Assembly (NCBI GenBank): GCA_019456225.1
Contig: VRUI01000038.1
Coordinates: 1 to 45,750 of the forward strand
DNA length: 45,750 bases
Direction of reading: 5' to 3'
Source: Planctomycetota bacterium
GTDB taxonomy: Bacteria > Planctomycetota > Phycisphaerae > Sedimentisphaerales > Anaerohalosphaeraceae
The notes beneath the pieces were generated by a model. It saw only the letters and a program-made list of their open reading frames with translations, made no database searches and was not told where the DNA came from. The first letter of the stretch is position 1. Each line of letters opens with the position of its first letter. The position numbers and the translations under genes were made by a program. This document shows positions 17,518 to 24,645 of the stretch, piece after piece.

Positions 17518-18693
17518 CTAATCGCTAATCGCTGCGTCAAGTATCTCTACTGCCGCGTCGATCTCTTCCTTGCTTACTGTCATCGAAGGCATAAACCGCA
17601 GAACATTTTCCTGCGTACAGTTGATCCTGAGCCCATTGTCAAGGCACCTGCTTACTATCTCCGCGCCGGGTGTCGTGAGCTGGACGCCGATCATCAACCC
17701 TTTACCCCGGACATGGTCGATCACCGGGTGCTTTTTCTTAAGAGCCTCAAGTTTGTTCCGGGTATACTCGCCCATTTCGATAGCGTTGTCGATGAGGCCT
17801 TCTTCTTCGATAGCTTCGATAACGGCGATACCGGCGGCACACGCCAGGGGATTGCCGCCAAACGTCGAAGCGTGCGTACCCGGCACGAGCGAAGCGGCGA
17901 CTTCAGGTTTTGCCATCATCGCACCGATAGCCACCCCGCCGCCAAGCGCCTTAGCCAATGTGATAATATCCGGCTCGACATCGTAGTCCAGAAAACCAAA
18001 CCACTTACCGGTCCTGCCGATACCCGTTTGAACCTCGTCCAGGATCATGATCGCCCCGTTCTCATCGCAAAGCTCGCGAATGGCACGCATAAATTCAGGC
18101 GTAGCAACATTGATCCCGCCTTCGCCCTGAATAGGCTCGATCATAACGGCAGCCGTCTCGTCGGTAAATGCATTTCGAAGTGCATCAACATCGTTAAACG
18201 GAATATAATCGAAACCGGGAAGCATCGGCAAAAAACCTTCATGATACTTCGGCTGAGCGGTCGCGGTAACAGCCGCAAAAGTACGCCCGTGAAAACTGCC
18301 TTCGGTAGTAATGTATTTATATTTTTCTTTCGGCGTATGCCTGCGAGCGAGTTTCATCGCAGCTTCGTTGGCTTCGGCTCCGCTGTTACAGAAAAAACAC
18401 TTGCCGCCAAATGCCCTGTCGCTAAGCAGCTTGGCAAGTTTGCCCTGCTGTTCGATATAGAACGTATTGTCAATATGCAAAAGCTCTGCGGCCTGTTTCT
18501 GGATAGCCGCGACAACCTTCGGATGGCAATGACCAATCCCGCTAACGGCCCAGCCGGGAAACATATCAAGTATCTTATTACCATCAGCATCCCAAAGATA
18601 GTTACCCTCGCCCTTAACAATAGCACGAGGCAACCGACCATAATTAGCAATAACATACCGGCCAAACATCTCAATAATTTCATTCGTATTCAT
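17518..18693 (-). CDS. argD: Acetylornithine aminotransferase
   Basis: PLP enzyme converting N-acetylglutamate semialdehyde to N-acetylornithine in arginine synthesis; the family can also act in lysine synthesis. The 391 residues show class III aminotransferase marks: NSGAEANEAA (103-112) for phosphate binding, FHGRT (134-138), LDEVQTGIGRTG (218-229, Asp219 to the PLP ring nitrogen) and Lys248 in TLAKALGGG forming the Schiff base, then HASTFGGNPLACAAG. The start is ATG 18693 with GAAGGGA about 7 bases upstream; a start 21 codons earlier would read through a hairpin repeat (18711-18725). It lies between argB and argF and is separated from argB by a 136-base gap filled with repeats. Confidence 0.94.
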   Translation of the reverse strand: MNTNEIIEMFGRYVIANYGRLPRAIVKGEGNYLWDADGNKILDMFPGWAVSGIGHCHPKVVAAIQKQAAELLHIDNTFYIEQQGKLAKLLSDRAFGGKCFFCNSGAEANEAAMKLARRHTPKEKYKYITTEGSFHGRTFAAVTATAQPKYHEGFLPMLPGFDYIPFNDVDALRNAFTDETAAVMIEPIQGEGGINVATPEFMRAIRELCDENGAIMILDEVQTGIGRTGKWFGFLDYDVEPDIITLAKALGGGVAIGAMMAKPEVAASLVPGTHASTFGGNPLACAAGIAVIEAIEEEGLIDNAIEMGEYTRNKLEALKKKHPVIDHVRGKGLMIGVQLTTPGAEIVSRCLDNGLRINCTQENVLRFMPSMTVSKEEIDAAVEILDAAISD

Positions 18694-18710
18694 AGCAGTC
18701 CCTTCGTAGG

Positions 18711-18725
18711 GTGGGCCGTGCCCAC
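18711..18725. repeat. Short palindrome upstream of argD
   Basis: GTGGGC-CGT-GCCCAC, a six-pair hairpin with a three-base loop, set in a GTAGGGTGGGC context that I recall as a common bacterial intergenic repeat. It lies 18 bases upstream of the argD start codon, in the leader. Confidence 0.5.
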
Positions 18726-18749
18726 GCTGTATTCTATATAAAATTGCAT

Positions 18750-18823
18750 CCGCCAAAGGCGGTTTCCTAAATTCGTAATTAGTAATTAGTAATTAGTAAT
18801 TGTCAAGCTGACCGAAAGGTCAG
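18750..18823 (-). repeat. Hairpin-heptamer-hairpin composite between argB and argD
   Basis: Read in the gene direction: CTGACC-TTTC-GGTCAG hairpin just after the argB stop, then four heptamers (AATTACT three times, then AATTACG; 18774-18801), then CCGCC-TTT-GGCGG. The same order occurs at 28331-28406, and the last two parts occur at 29663-29710. Confidence 0.8.
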
Positions 18824-18829
18824 GTTGAC

Positions 18830-19702
18830 TCAAACTATCTGTGTCCCGATTCCCTCGTCAGTATAAATCTCCAGCAGCAGCGAATGCTGTATTCTTCCGT
18901 CAATAATATGAGCCTTCTTAACGCCGCCTTTAAGAGCCGTAAAACAAGCATCAACCTTGGGCATCATTCCCGAGGTGATGATCCCTTCGGCGACCATTTT
19001 TTCGACTTCTTTTTCGCTGGCACTGGATACTCTGGTAGACTTATCTTCCATATCCATATAAATACCATGCGTATCGCTGACCATGACAAGCTTTTCGGCC
19101 TCAACAGCGGCAGCTACCATACCGGCTGCACTGTCGGCATTGACATTAAGTTTCCCACCGGTCTTGTCGCAGGCGACAGGTGCGATTACCGGGATCGTCC
19201 CAGCCGAGCAAAGTGTAGTAAGCACCTCGGCGTTAATTTCCTTAACCGTCCCAACCAGGCCAATGTCCAGTTTCCTGCCGTCATCGGATTTAAGATTTAG
19301 CGGTTCGGCGAACAATGCACAACTGCTCAACGAATGCAAAGCCATAGCGTTTCCGCCAAGCTCATTAATCGTCTCACAGATAGGAGTGTTAACTTTATGA
19401 ACCAGCGTATGTTCGGCGATCGCCAGGGTCCGCTCGTCGGTATACCGCCGGCCGTGAACCCATACAGGCTCAAGTCCCGCTTCGCTCATCGCACGAGTGA
19501 TCGCTTTGCCCCCGCCATGAACAATGATCGGCTGAATACCAACCGTCGCCATAAACACCACGTCGGTAAGCATCTTTTTTTGAAGCTCAGGATCGTCAAG
19601 AACACTGCCGCCAAGTTTGACAACTACGATCTTGCCGTTAAATTTACGGATATACTCCATCGCCTCGATAAGAGCCTTAGCTTTTTCAATAGCTTTTTCC
19701 AT
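18830..19702 (-). CDS. argB: Acetylglutamate kinase
   Basis: Phosphorylates N-acetylglutamate, the second step of arginine synthesis and often its control point. The 290 residues carry amino acid kinase family motifs: VVKLGGSVLDD (ATP phosphate-binding Lys and Gly loop), VHGGGKAI (substrate loop), the NVNADSAAGMVAAA segment that binds acetylglutamate, and LVMVSDTHGI. The start is ATG 19702, with AAAGGA about 7 bases upstream; a longer reading from 19774 would add residues unlike the family. A long N-terminal helix before the beta-sheet (EKAKALIEAMEYIRKF) resembles the one that makes arginine-inhibited hexameric kinases, so feedback inhibition is likely but unproven. First gene of argB-D-F. 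Confidence 0.94.
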   Translation of the reverse strand: MEKAIEKAKALIEAMEYIRKFNGKIVVVKLGGSVLDDPELQKKMLTDVVFMATVGIQPIIVHGGGKAITRAMSEAGLEPVWVHGRRYTDERTLAIAEHTLVHKVNTPICETINELGGNAMALHSLSSCALFAEPLNLKSDDGRKLDIGLVGTVKEINAEVLTTLCSAGTIPVIAPVACDKTGGKLNVNADSAAGMVAAAVEAEKLVMVSDTHGIYMDMEDKSTRVSSASEKEVEKMVAEGIITSGMMPKVDACFTALKGGVKKAHIIDGRIQHSLLLEIYTDEGIGTQIV

Positions 19703-19800
19703 TGCATATCCTTTAAAATCAAGCCGCCCCAGATAATAGAATTCTGAGAAGTTTAAGCGGAGGGGCAAAAGCAAATAATAAATTAGCCGCGGCCGACCTG

Positions 19801-19819
19801 CCCTGAGCTTGTCGAAGGG
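19801..19819. repeat. Widespread intergenic palindromic repeat
   Basis: CCCTGAGCTTGTCGAAGGG, an imperfect palindrome known to me as one of the most widely scattered intergenic repeats in bacteria (REP-like). It lies upstream of argB and downstream of the tRNA gene. It may be a transposase-mobilised relic; no transposase is nearby. Confidence 0.6.
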
Positions 19820-19839
19820 TAGACCGTATCCGCCCCTAA

Positions 19840-19867
19840 CGACTAAAGACTAAAAACTATCGACTAA
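19840..19867 (-). repeat. Four tandem heptamers after the tRNA
   Basis: On the plus strand: CGACTAA, AGACTAA, AAACTAT, CGACTAA, exactly 28 bases. In transcript direction this begins about 5 bases past the tRNA-Thr 3' end. It belongs with the other heptamer arrays of this window. Confidence 0.65.
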
Positions 19868-19872
19868 TTAAG

Positions 19873-19944
19873 GGCCAAAGGTGGGAATCGAACCCACAAC
19901 CGCTGGTTTACAAAACCAGTGCTCTACCGTTGAGCTACTTTGGC
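19873..19944 (-). tRNA. tRNA-Thr (anticodon UGU)
   Basis: Full cloverleaf on the minus strand: acceptor GCCAAAG/CTTTGGC, D arm GCTC-AACGGTA-GAGC, anticodon arm CTGGT-TTTGTAA-ACCAG with TGT at positions 34-36 (reads ACA), five-base variable loop CGGTT, and T arm GTGGG-TTCGATT-CCCAC. CCA is not encoded. The base after the acceptor stem (discriminator) is C, unusual for threonine tRNA. Confidence 0.95.
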
Positions 19945-20020
19945 GTTTTCACTCTAAATATTAAAGAGCGAATTTCCATATCGGCCTATTAACGACTAAA
20001 GTCCAATTATTCACCAGATT

Positions 20021-20440
20021 ATGGAAACGGGGCATTTTACAGATGAAGATGCCTATTTGCAAGCAAAAATCCGGTATTTTGATGAAAAAGCAATAGATTT
20101 TCTAACGAAAGCGTCTTATATTATGTCAGATACGTTATTAATTACTATTTTAAGGAAAAAACGGCAAATGGGCACGAAAGGCCATACAGATTATCAGAAA
20201 AAAGTCATATCAAGTTACTACGACAACCTTGATTCGATAATGCTGGGCAGACTCCAGGAGCTTGTAACTGAGCTCTATCTCGCAGATTCCCAGAAAAAAT
20301 CCGACCGTCTGTGGGAAAGGGCCCAGAAAGCAATGTTGAAGATAAAGATAAAACCTGCTATTATAGAACATATCATGAAAACAAGGTCGGTAGAAGTATT
20401 TGCCAAAAATGTACAGGACTGGTCGAAAATTAATAATTAA
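20021..20440 (+). CDS. Protein of unknown function
   Basis: A 139-residue, mostly helical, charged and soluble protein with no signal peptide or membrane segment, and no family I recognise. It starts METGHFTDEDAYLQAKIRYF and ends in a basic amphipathic stretch (KIKIKPAIIEHIMKTRSVEVF). Its length and helical pattern could suit a small cytoplasmic regulator or DNA-associated protein, but that is a guess. No ribosome site precedes the ATG at 20021; a later in-frame ATG at 20123 is possible. It lies alone between the tRNA gene (opposite strand) and the promoter of the glycine-zipper gene. Confidence 0.6.
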   Translation: METGHFTDEDAYLQAKIRYFDEKAIDFLTKASYIMSDTLLITILRKKRQMGTKGHTDYQKKVISSYYDNLDSIMLGRLQELVTELYLADSQKKSDRLWERAQKAMLKIKIKPAIIEHIMKTRSVEVFAKNVQDWSKINN

Positions 20441-20495
20441 TAAAATCTGTTTTTTTGGGTTAGCCCAATTTATTTAGTATATTTTAAACAGCGGG

Positions 20496-20524
20496 TTGTA
20501 CTAAATTTAAGTTACGGGTATAAT
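20496..20524 (+). promoter_or_regulatory. Likely promoter of the glycine-zipper genes
   Basis: TTGTAC (20496-20501), 17 bases, then TATAAT (20519-20524). The -10 lies inside the perfect palindrome GGGTAT-A-ATACCC, which could also be an operator. The first ATG follows at 20546 after a short leader. Confidence 0.6.
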
Positions 20525-20545
20525 ACCCATGAAATGGAGCTAACA

Positions 20546-20968
20546 ATGCTTAAATCAATGAAATCGATCACTGTAATATTATTAATCAGCTTTGTAGCTG
20601 TATTTTTCGCAGGTTGTGGAAATAGTGCCCGGGATAGCGCCCTTGTTGGCGCAGTTATCGGAACCGGAATAGGTGCCATAGCCGGTGGAGACGGAACCAG
20701 CATGTTGATAGGCGGTACCATTGGCAGCGGAATCGGTTATTGGCTTGGCAGTCAGCAAGAACAAAATGAAACAGTTGCCGTAAGAAACCAGGAACTGAAT
20801 TCTCTAAGTGCCCAGAAAAACTCTAAAACCGTATGGATCGAAAACTCCAACGGTTCAAGAACCCCCGTAAGGATAACGAGAAGTGGGACCGACTACATTG
20901 GCCCTAACAACGAACATTATGCTTCACTTCCTACGGAACAGCAGCTTAGATCTGCTTACGGATTCTAA
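20546..20968 (+). CDS. Glycine-zipper lipoprotein, copy 1
   Basis: A 140-residue probable lipoprotein. The hydrophobic signal ends in the lipobox FFAGC (Cys24). Residues about 33-68 form a glycine zipper: ALVGAVIGTGIGAIAGGD, then IGGTIGSGIGYWLGS, the GxxxG pattern that packs helices in membranes. A soluble tail follows with TVWIENSNGSRTPV and ends in SLPTEQQLRSAYGF. The tail recurs in the next gene. The start ATG 20546 with GGAG 6 bases upstream matches the start of the paralogue (MLKSMKSIT and MLKPMKSIT); an ATG 12 bases earlier is less suited. Proteins of this type are outer-membrane or cell-envelope lipoproteins of uncertain job, sometimes stress-induced. Confidence 0.85.
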   Translation: MLKSMKSITVILLISFVAVFFAGCGNSARDSALVGAVIGTGIGAIAGGDGTSMLIGGTIGSGIGYWLGSQQEQNETVAVRNQELNSLSAQKNSKTVWIENSNGSRTPVRITRSGTDYIGPNNEHYASLPTEQQLRSAYGF

Positions 20969-20984
20969 ATGTAACAGTGGATGT

Positions 20985-21053
20985 CACGGTCCGGCTTGAC
21001 CGTGTTAATTCCCAGAAATAAAGTTTTTTTATTATTATTGGGGCAATAGCCCC
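20985..21053 (+). other. Two hairpins between the glycine-zipper paralogues
   Basis: CACGGTC-CGGCTT-GACCGTG (20985-21004) lies after copy 1, and GGGGC-AATA-GCCCC (21040-21053) lies just before the ribosome site of copy 2. A TTTTTTT run sits between them (21024-21030), too far from the first stem for a typical terminator. They may stabilise mRNA ends or tune the second gene. Confidence 0.45.
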
Positions 21054-21070
21054 GGAAAAAGGAGCCAACT

Positions 21071-21493
21071 ATGCTTAAACCAATGAAATCGATAACTTTA
21101 GTGCTGATGATCAGCGTAGCTTTCAGTTTTATTGCCGGTTGCGAAAATCAAGCCCAGACCAACGCCCTGCTCGGATCGGCCCTGGGAGCCGGAATCGGAG
21201 CGATAGCCGGTGGAGACTCAAAAGGCATCGCAATAGGTGCAGCTGCCGGTGGCGGTATCGGTTATCTCGTCGGTAACGAAGCCGACAAGAAGAAGGCTGC
21301 AGCGGAAAAAAATCGGGAAATGGACGATTTAAGAGCCAATCAGAACACTGTGACCGTATGGATCACAAACACCAACGGCTCGAAAATACCTGTAAAGCTC
21401 AGAAAAAGCGGCCCCAATTTCTTAGGTCCCCAGGGCGAGCTTTATACATCAATGCCTACGGAAGAGCAGCTAAGACCCGTATACGGGTTCTAA
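21071..21493 (+). CDS. Glycine-zipper lipoprotein, copy 2
   Basis: A 140-residue paralogue of the preceding gene, with the same length and layout: lipobox FIAGC (Cys24), glycine zipper ALLGSALGAGIGAIAGGD and IGAAAGGGIGYLVG, a charged linker (NEADKKKAAAEKNREMDDL) and the tail TVWITNTNGSKIPV ending MPTEEQLRPVYGF. GGAG lies about 7 bases before the ATG, and the bases around both starts are nearly alike (GGAGC.AAC..ATGCTTAAA), so the duplication included the ribosome site. The linker is more charged than in copy 1, which suggests some divergence in function. Probably co-transcribed with copy 1. Confidence 0.85.
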   Translation: MLKPMKSITLVLMISVAFSFIAGCENQAQTNALLGSALGAGIGAIAGGDSKGIAIGAAAGGGIGYLVGNEADKKKAAAEKNREMDDLRANQNTVTVWITNTNGSKIPVKLRKSGPNFLGPQGELYTSMPTEEQLRPVYGF

Positions 21494-21508
21494 ATACCCA
21501 GGTTCAGC

Positions 21509-21530
21509 GGGCGGGCACTTAGGTCCGCCC
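21509..21530. terminator. GC-rich stem between convergent genes
   Basis: GGGCGG-GCACTTAGGT-CCGCCC lies between the convergent ends of the lipoprotein gene and the isomerase gene. It could stop transcription from both sides but has no clear T-run, so the call is weak. Confidence 0.35.
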
Positions 21531-21531
21531 C

Positions 21532-22332
21532 CTACATCGGCCGATACGTGTTTACATCGGCTCCTGACTGGCTTTCAGGTTTTCCGGGCCAGTTAAGTTT
21601 TCCAAACAGGAAATCCATGCCCTGGCGTATCATCGTCCCGGGCATCGGCGGGAACATCTCGAAGGACCCGATAACATCGTTATCATATTTGCAGAGCCCG
21701 TCAAGCAGATAGTCCCAGTCCTCGTCGCCGATACCTTCGTTGGTTCCCGGCGGTTCGTGGTCGTCGAATCTGCCGTAATTGTCGTTCAGGTGCAGATATG
21801 TCGTGCGGCCTGCGAGTTGGTCGACATATTCCTTAAAATCGGCACTCTTGTCGATATGCGCAAACCCGGTATCCAGGCAATATCCAATATAGTCAAACTT
21901 TTCCCCGATCTGCAGCATCGCCGCCAGCGAGCCGGTTTCCACGCAGATATCCACATTATTTTCTTTAGCGATCCCCACAACATCGGTCATAAACCCCCAG
22001 TCGGCAATACCTAGCTGGTCGGAGACGCAGAGGCTTTGCGGGTCGGCAACAATTCGGGCACCGAGCATGTTAGCGCAGTGGATCTGCTCGCTCCATTCTT
22101 CCAGCGTCGGACCGTCATTTCGCGAATGCATCGCCACAACCATCCCCTCAGTGGCGTTTTTGAGCCTCGTCCAGTTCCGCTTGACGTAGCGGCAGTCATT
22201 ATTGCCCTTGATCGTAGGCCATAATTCGACACCAAACCCAAGCGAACGCAGAAAATCACACTCCTGCTCGAACGAAAGGTTGTGCTCACGCCACCAGAAA
22301 ACCATCGTTGAAACAACATACCGTATATTCAT
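21532..22332 (-). CDS. Sugar phosphate isomerase/epimerase (xylose isomerase-like TIM barrel)
   Basis: A 266-residue protein of the AP endonuclease 2/xylose isomerase-like TIM-barrel family. Signs are the N-terminal strand MNIRYVVSTMVFW, the helix LSFEQECDFLRSLGFGVELW, the metal-ligand type segments VDICVETG, YCLDTGFAHI and YLHLNDNYGRFDDHEPPG, and near the end VIGSFEMFP. The Glu, Asp, His and Glu residues in these positions usually bind a divalent metal that drives keto-sugar isomerisation or epimerisation; some members cleave or dehydrate related substrates. The exact substrate is not known. AAGGA lies about 7 bases before the ATG. It is a single gene convergent with the lipoproteins. Confidence 0.85.
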   Translation of the reverse strand: MNIRYVVSTMVFWWREHNLSFEQECDFLRSLGFGVELWPTIKGNNDCRYVKRNWTRLKNATEGMVVAMHSRNDGPTLEEWSEQIHCANMLGARIVADPQSLCVSDQLGIADWGFMTDVVGIAKENNVDICVETGSLAAMLQIGEKFDYIGYCLDTGFAHIDKSADFKEYVDQLAGRTTYLHLNDNYGRFDDHEPPGTNEGIGDEDWDYLLDGLCKYDNDVIGSFEMFPPMPGTMIRQGMDFLFGKLNWPGKPESQSGADVNTYRPM

Positions 22333-22833
22333 CCATTTTTCCTTGTAATAAATGTGTTATCAGCATAGTAATTTCGGCTTAATTAGCCGTCGGCTTAAAA
22401 AACCTTAAAAAAATATCAAACCCGTACCCACAGACACTCGGAACTCGACGATGCTGTATCTACTTAGACGCTTGTTTTCTGACTAGTAAAATCCTTGAAA
22501 AATGACACATTTTGACACCTTTTTGACACATGTTTTCATTTTGCGGAATTTTCAGCATCCATTATATCTCCTGAATTCGACATTTTGAGGTCACCAAGAG
22601 GTTTTTTTGACTTAGGCCGCATAACAGATACAATAGACCTATTTCACTCTAGAATTTGAGTTTTTTTGTTGCTTAAGATTTGACTGTATTTCGAGCAGCA
22701 CATCACCGTAATATAATCAACAAAAGAACACCAAACGCTATTTGAATCTAGCTAAGAGCAAGGTCGTTGCGAATACTATTGCCCGAAGGGTCGTTTCGTT
22801 TGCCTATCTTACGGAAATGACCCCAAATATACC
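22333..22833. other. Intergenic region with phased TGACAC motifs
   Basis: About 500 bases with no gene. TGACAC occurs at 22503, 22513 and 22524 (10 and 11 bases apart) in a T-rich stretch, and CGGCT-TAATT-AGCCG forms a small palindrome near 22376. GGGTCGTTTCGTT at 22788-22800 recurs inverted at 25695-25707. Nothing else is recognisable. Confidence 0.5.
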
Positions 22834-22862
22834 TTGACAACTCGGATATAGAAAGGTATAAT
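22834..22862 (+). promoter_or_regulatory. Consensus sigma70-type promoter for secreted proteins
   Basis: TTGACA (22834-22839), exactly 17 bases, TATAAT (22857-22862): a perfect match to the housekeeping consensus. Transcription would begin near 22869, leaving a leader of about 125 bases with a possible CTGTAA/TTACAG hairpin before the ATG at 22996. Confidence 0.8.
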
Positions 22863-22995
22863 AAGTCGCTGTAAGTATTGATATTTTTTACAGACTTGCA
22901 ATAGAAGAAGTGTGGTGAGAGAGCTTGCCGTATTTCCCCGCCAGGTTTTCCCCAATGATACCAGTCCAACATTATTTTTTTGATAGGAGAGTAAA

Positions 22996-23940
22996 ATGAA
23001 AAAGTTAAACACAAAAATGGTAGCTGCCTCGCTTGCTGCTATCGTGGTATTGGGGTATTGCCTGATTGTCAATGCCGGTAACCTGGCCCCTGCCGGCCCG
23101 CCTGCACCGACGATGAAAACCCTCAATGAGGTTGAACCCAGAATAGCCATCAATTCTGATAACACTCCGGGCGATGGCAGCTACGAGTATATCATCAGCA
23201 GTTCCGGTTCCTATTATCTGACCGGAGATCTGACCGGAGATGGCACTACAACTAAAGGCGGGATAAGTATCGCCGCTGACGATGTAACAATAGACCTGAT
23301 GGGTTACACACTCAAGGGATCGGATTCGGGAATAAACTATGGTATTTTAATGAATACCCGAAGCAACGTGGAAATCCGCAACGGAACAGTTCGCGACTTT
23401 CACTATGGTATCTATGAGTCTGGCAGTAACGGGCAAGGCCACCGTATCATTAATGTCCGGGCCGTTTCTAATGTTCTACGTGGCATTTATCTTTTCGGCA
23501 AAGATCATCTGGTCAAAAATTGTACGGCAAGCGATAACGGAGATGACGCTGCCAGCACCGTCTACGGCATCTATGCTTACAACGGCAGTACGGTGACCGG
23601 AAACACAGCCCACAATAACGGAGATAACGCTACCGGCAACGTCTATGGTATCTATGCTTTCTTCGGCTGTACTGTGACCGGTAACACGGCCTACAATAAC
23701 GGATATAACGCTGGTACCGTCTACGGCATCTATCTTGGTGCCGGCAGTACTGTGACTGGCAATACGGCCTACAACAACGGTGATTGGGCTAACGGCAACG
23801 TCTACGGAATCTATCTTGTTGGAAACAGCCTTGTAGACCAGAACACGGCATATAGCAATGGCACATCAGCAGGGTCGGCAACGCAGATAAGATATGGTGT
23901 CACCGGGTGTGTCTATGGTATTAACGTCCCCGCTCCTTAA
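22996..23940 (+). CDS. Secreted right-handed beta-helix repeat protein
   Basis: A 314-residue exported protein. An N-terminal signal (about residues 1-27) is followed by a short Pro-rich segment and a beta-helix. Early turns are irregular (GGISIAADDVTIDLMGYTL, GILMNTRSNVEIRNGTV). Later turns are near-identical repeats of 26-27 residues: YGIYAYNGSTVTGNTAHNNG and YGIYLGAGSTVTGNTAYNNG, at least four copies, rich in Asn, Gly and Thr as in NosD-type and pectate-lyase-like solenoids. It ends without an anchor. Such proteins bind or act on polysaccharides or form surface fibres; no active site can be named. AGGAGAG precedes the ATG. It is the first gene behind the consensus promoter. Confidence 0.85.
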   Translation: MKKLNTKMVAASLAAIVVLGYCLIVNAGNLAPAGPPAPTMKTLNEVEPRIAINSDNTPGDGSYEYIISSSGSYYLTGDLTGDGTTTKGGISIAADDVTIDLMGYTLKGSDSGINYGILMNTRSNVEIRNGTVRDFHYGIYESGSNGQGHRIINVRAVSNVLRGIYLFGKDHLVKNCTASDNGDDAASTVYGIYAYNGSTVTGNTAHNNGDNATGNVYGIYAFFGCTVTGNTAYNNGYNAGTVYGIYLGAGSTVTGNTAYNNGDWANGNVYGIYLVGNSLVDQNTAYSNGTSAGSATQIRYGVTGCVYGINVPAP

Positions 23941-23961
23941 AAAAAGAAAGGCAGGATTATT

Positions 23962-24582
23962 ATGAATAGAATAATATTGTTAATGTTACTTACAGCCTGC
24001 ACCTGTTATGCAGAGAACATCGACCCCTATGCAGATGACAGTCAGTATGCTTACGGTGAAAATGTCGGCTGGCTGAACTTTGAGCCTATAACCGCCGGTG
24101 TTCAGGTCGCTTCCGATAAACTGACCGGCTACGTCTGGGCCGAAAACATCGGCTGGATTAGTTTGTCGTGTGATAATACTTCCACTTGCTTAAAAGTAAA
24201 GTATGGTGTTACTAATGACGGCAGCGGTAATCTATCGGGCTATGCATGGGCAGAGAATGTCGGCTGGATAAACTTCGACCCGAAAGTGCCGAGAGACCTT
24301 ACCGACTATGGAGTTACTATTGACACTGACGGTAACTTTAACGGCTGGGCATACGGCGAGAATATCGGCTGGATACACTTAGCTTCCAAGTCGCCTGTTC
24401 CGTATGGCGTTAAGGCATGCGTGGTAACGTTGGACGACCTGCAGAACTTTGCTTCATACTGGCTTGATTCAGGTGCCGTTGCAGGCAATCTCGATAACAC
24501 CGGCAAAGTCAATAACTCTGACTTTGCAATTCTGGCCAGTTACTGGCTGGACTTTTGCCCAAATGGCTGGCTGTTGAAATAA
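23962..24582 (+). CDS. Secreted GENVGW-repeat protein with dockerin-like C-terminus
   Basis: A 206-residue exported protein with signal peptide (about 1-17, ending CTCYA). Four repeats of roughly 35 residues each contain the core YxWAENxGWIxF: YAYGENVGWLNF, YVWAENIGWISL, YAWAENVGWINF and WAYGENIGWIHL. The C-terminal 50 residues hold two helices with Ca-loop-like stretches, LQNFASYWLDSG, then DNTGKVNNSDFAILASYWL, a dockerin-like module common on planctomycete exported proteins. Cohesin partners are not known in such species, so the module may be a sorting or anchoring tag. It lies 21 bases after the beta-helix gene with AAAGAAAGG upstream, and is probably co-transcribed. Confidence 0.85.
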   Translation: MNRIILLMLLTACTCYAENIDPYADDSQYAYGENVGWLNFEPITAGVQVASDKLTGYVWAENIGWISLSCDNTSTCLKVKYGVTNDGSGNLSGYAWAENVGWINFDPKVPRDLTDYGVTIDTDGNFNGWAYGENIGWIHLASKSPVPYGVKACVVTLDDLQNFASYWLDSGAVAGNLDNTGKVNNSDFAILASYWLDFCPNGWLLK

Positions 24583-24645
24583 TACAATAAAATTCAAGAA
24601 GCGTGTGAAACGTATAAATAAAAAGACTTTTTTAGGGGAATAATT

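Noticed and set aside
17713-18741. Long plus-strand open frame (342 codons)
   Set aside because: It is antisense to argD, whose PLP motifs are complete; no ribosome site or domain supports it.
18774-18801. Short tandem repeat considered as a CRISPR array
   Set aside because: Units are seven bases with no spacers, and there are no cas genes in the window.
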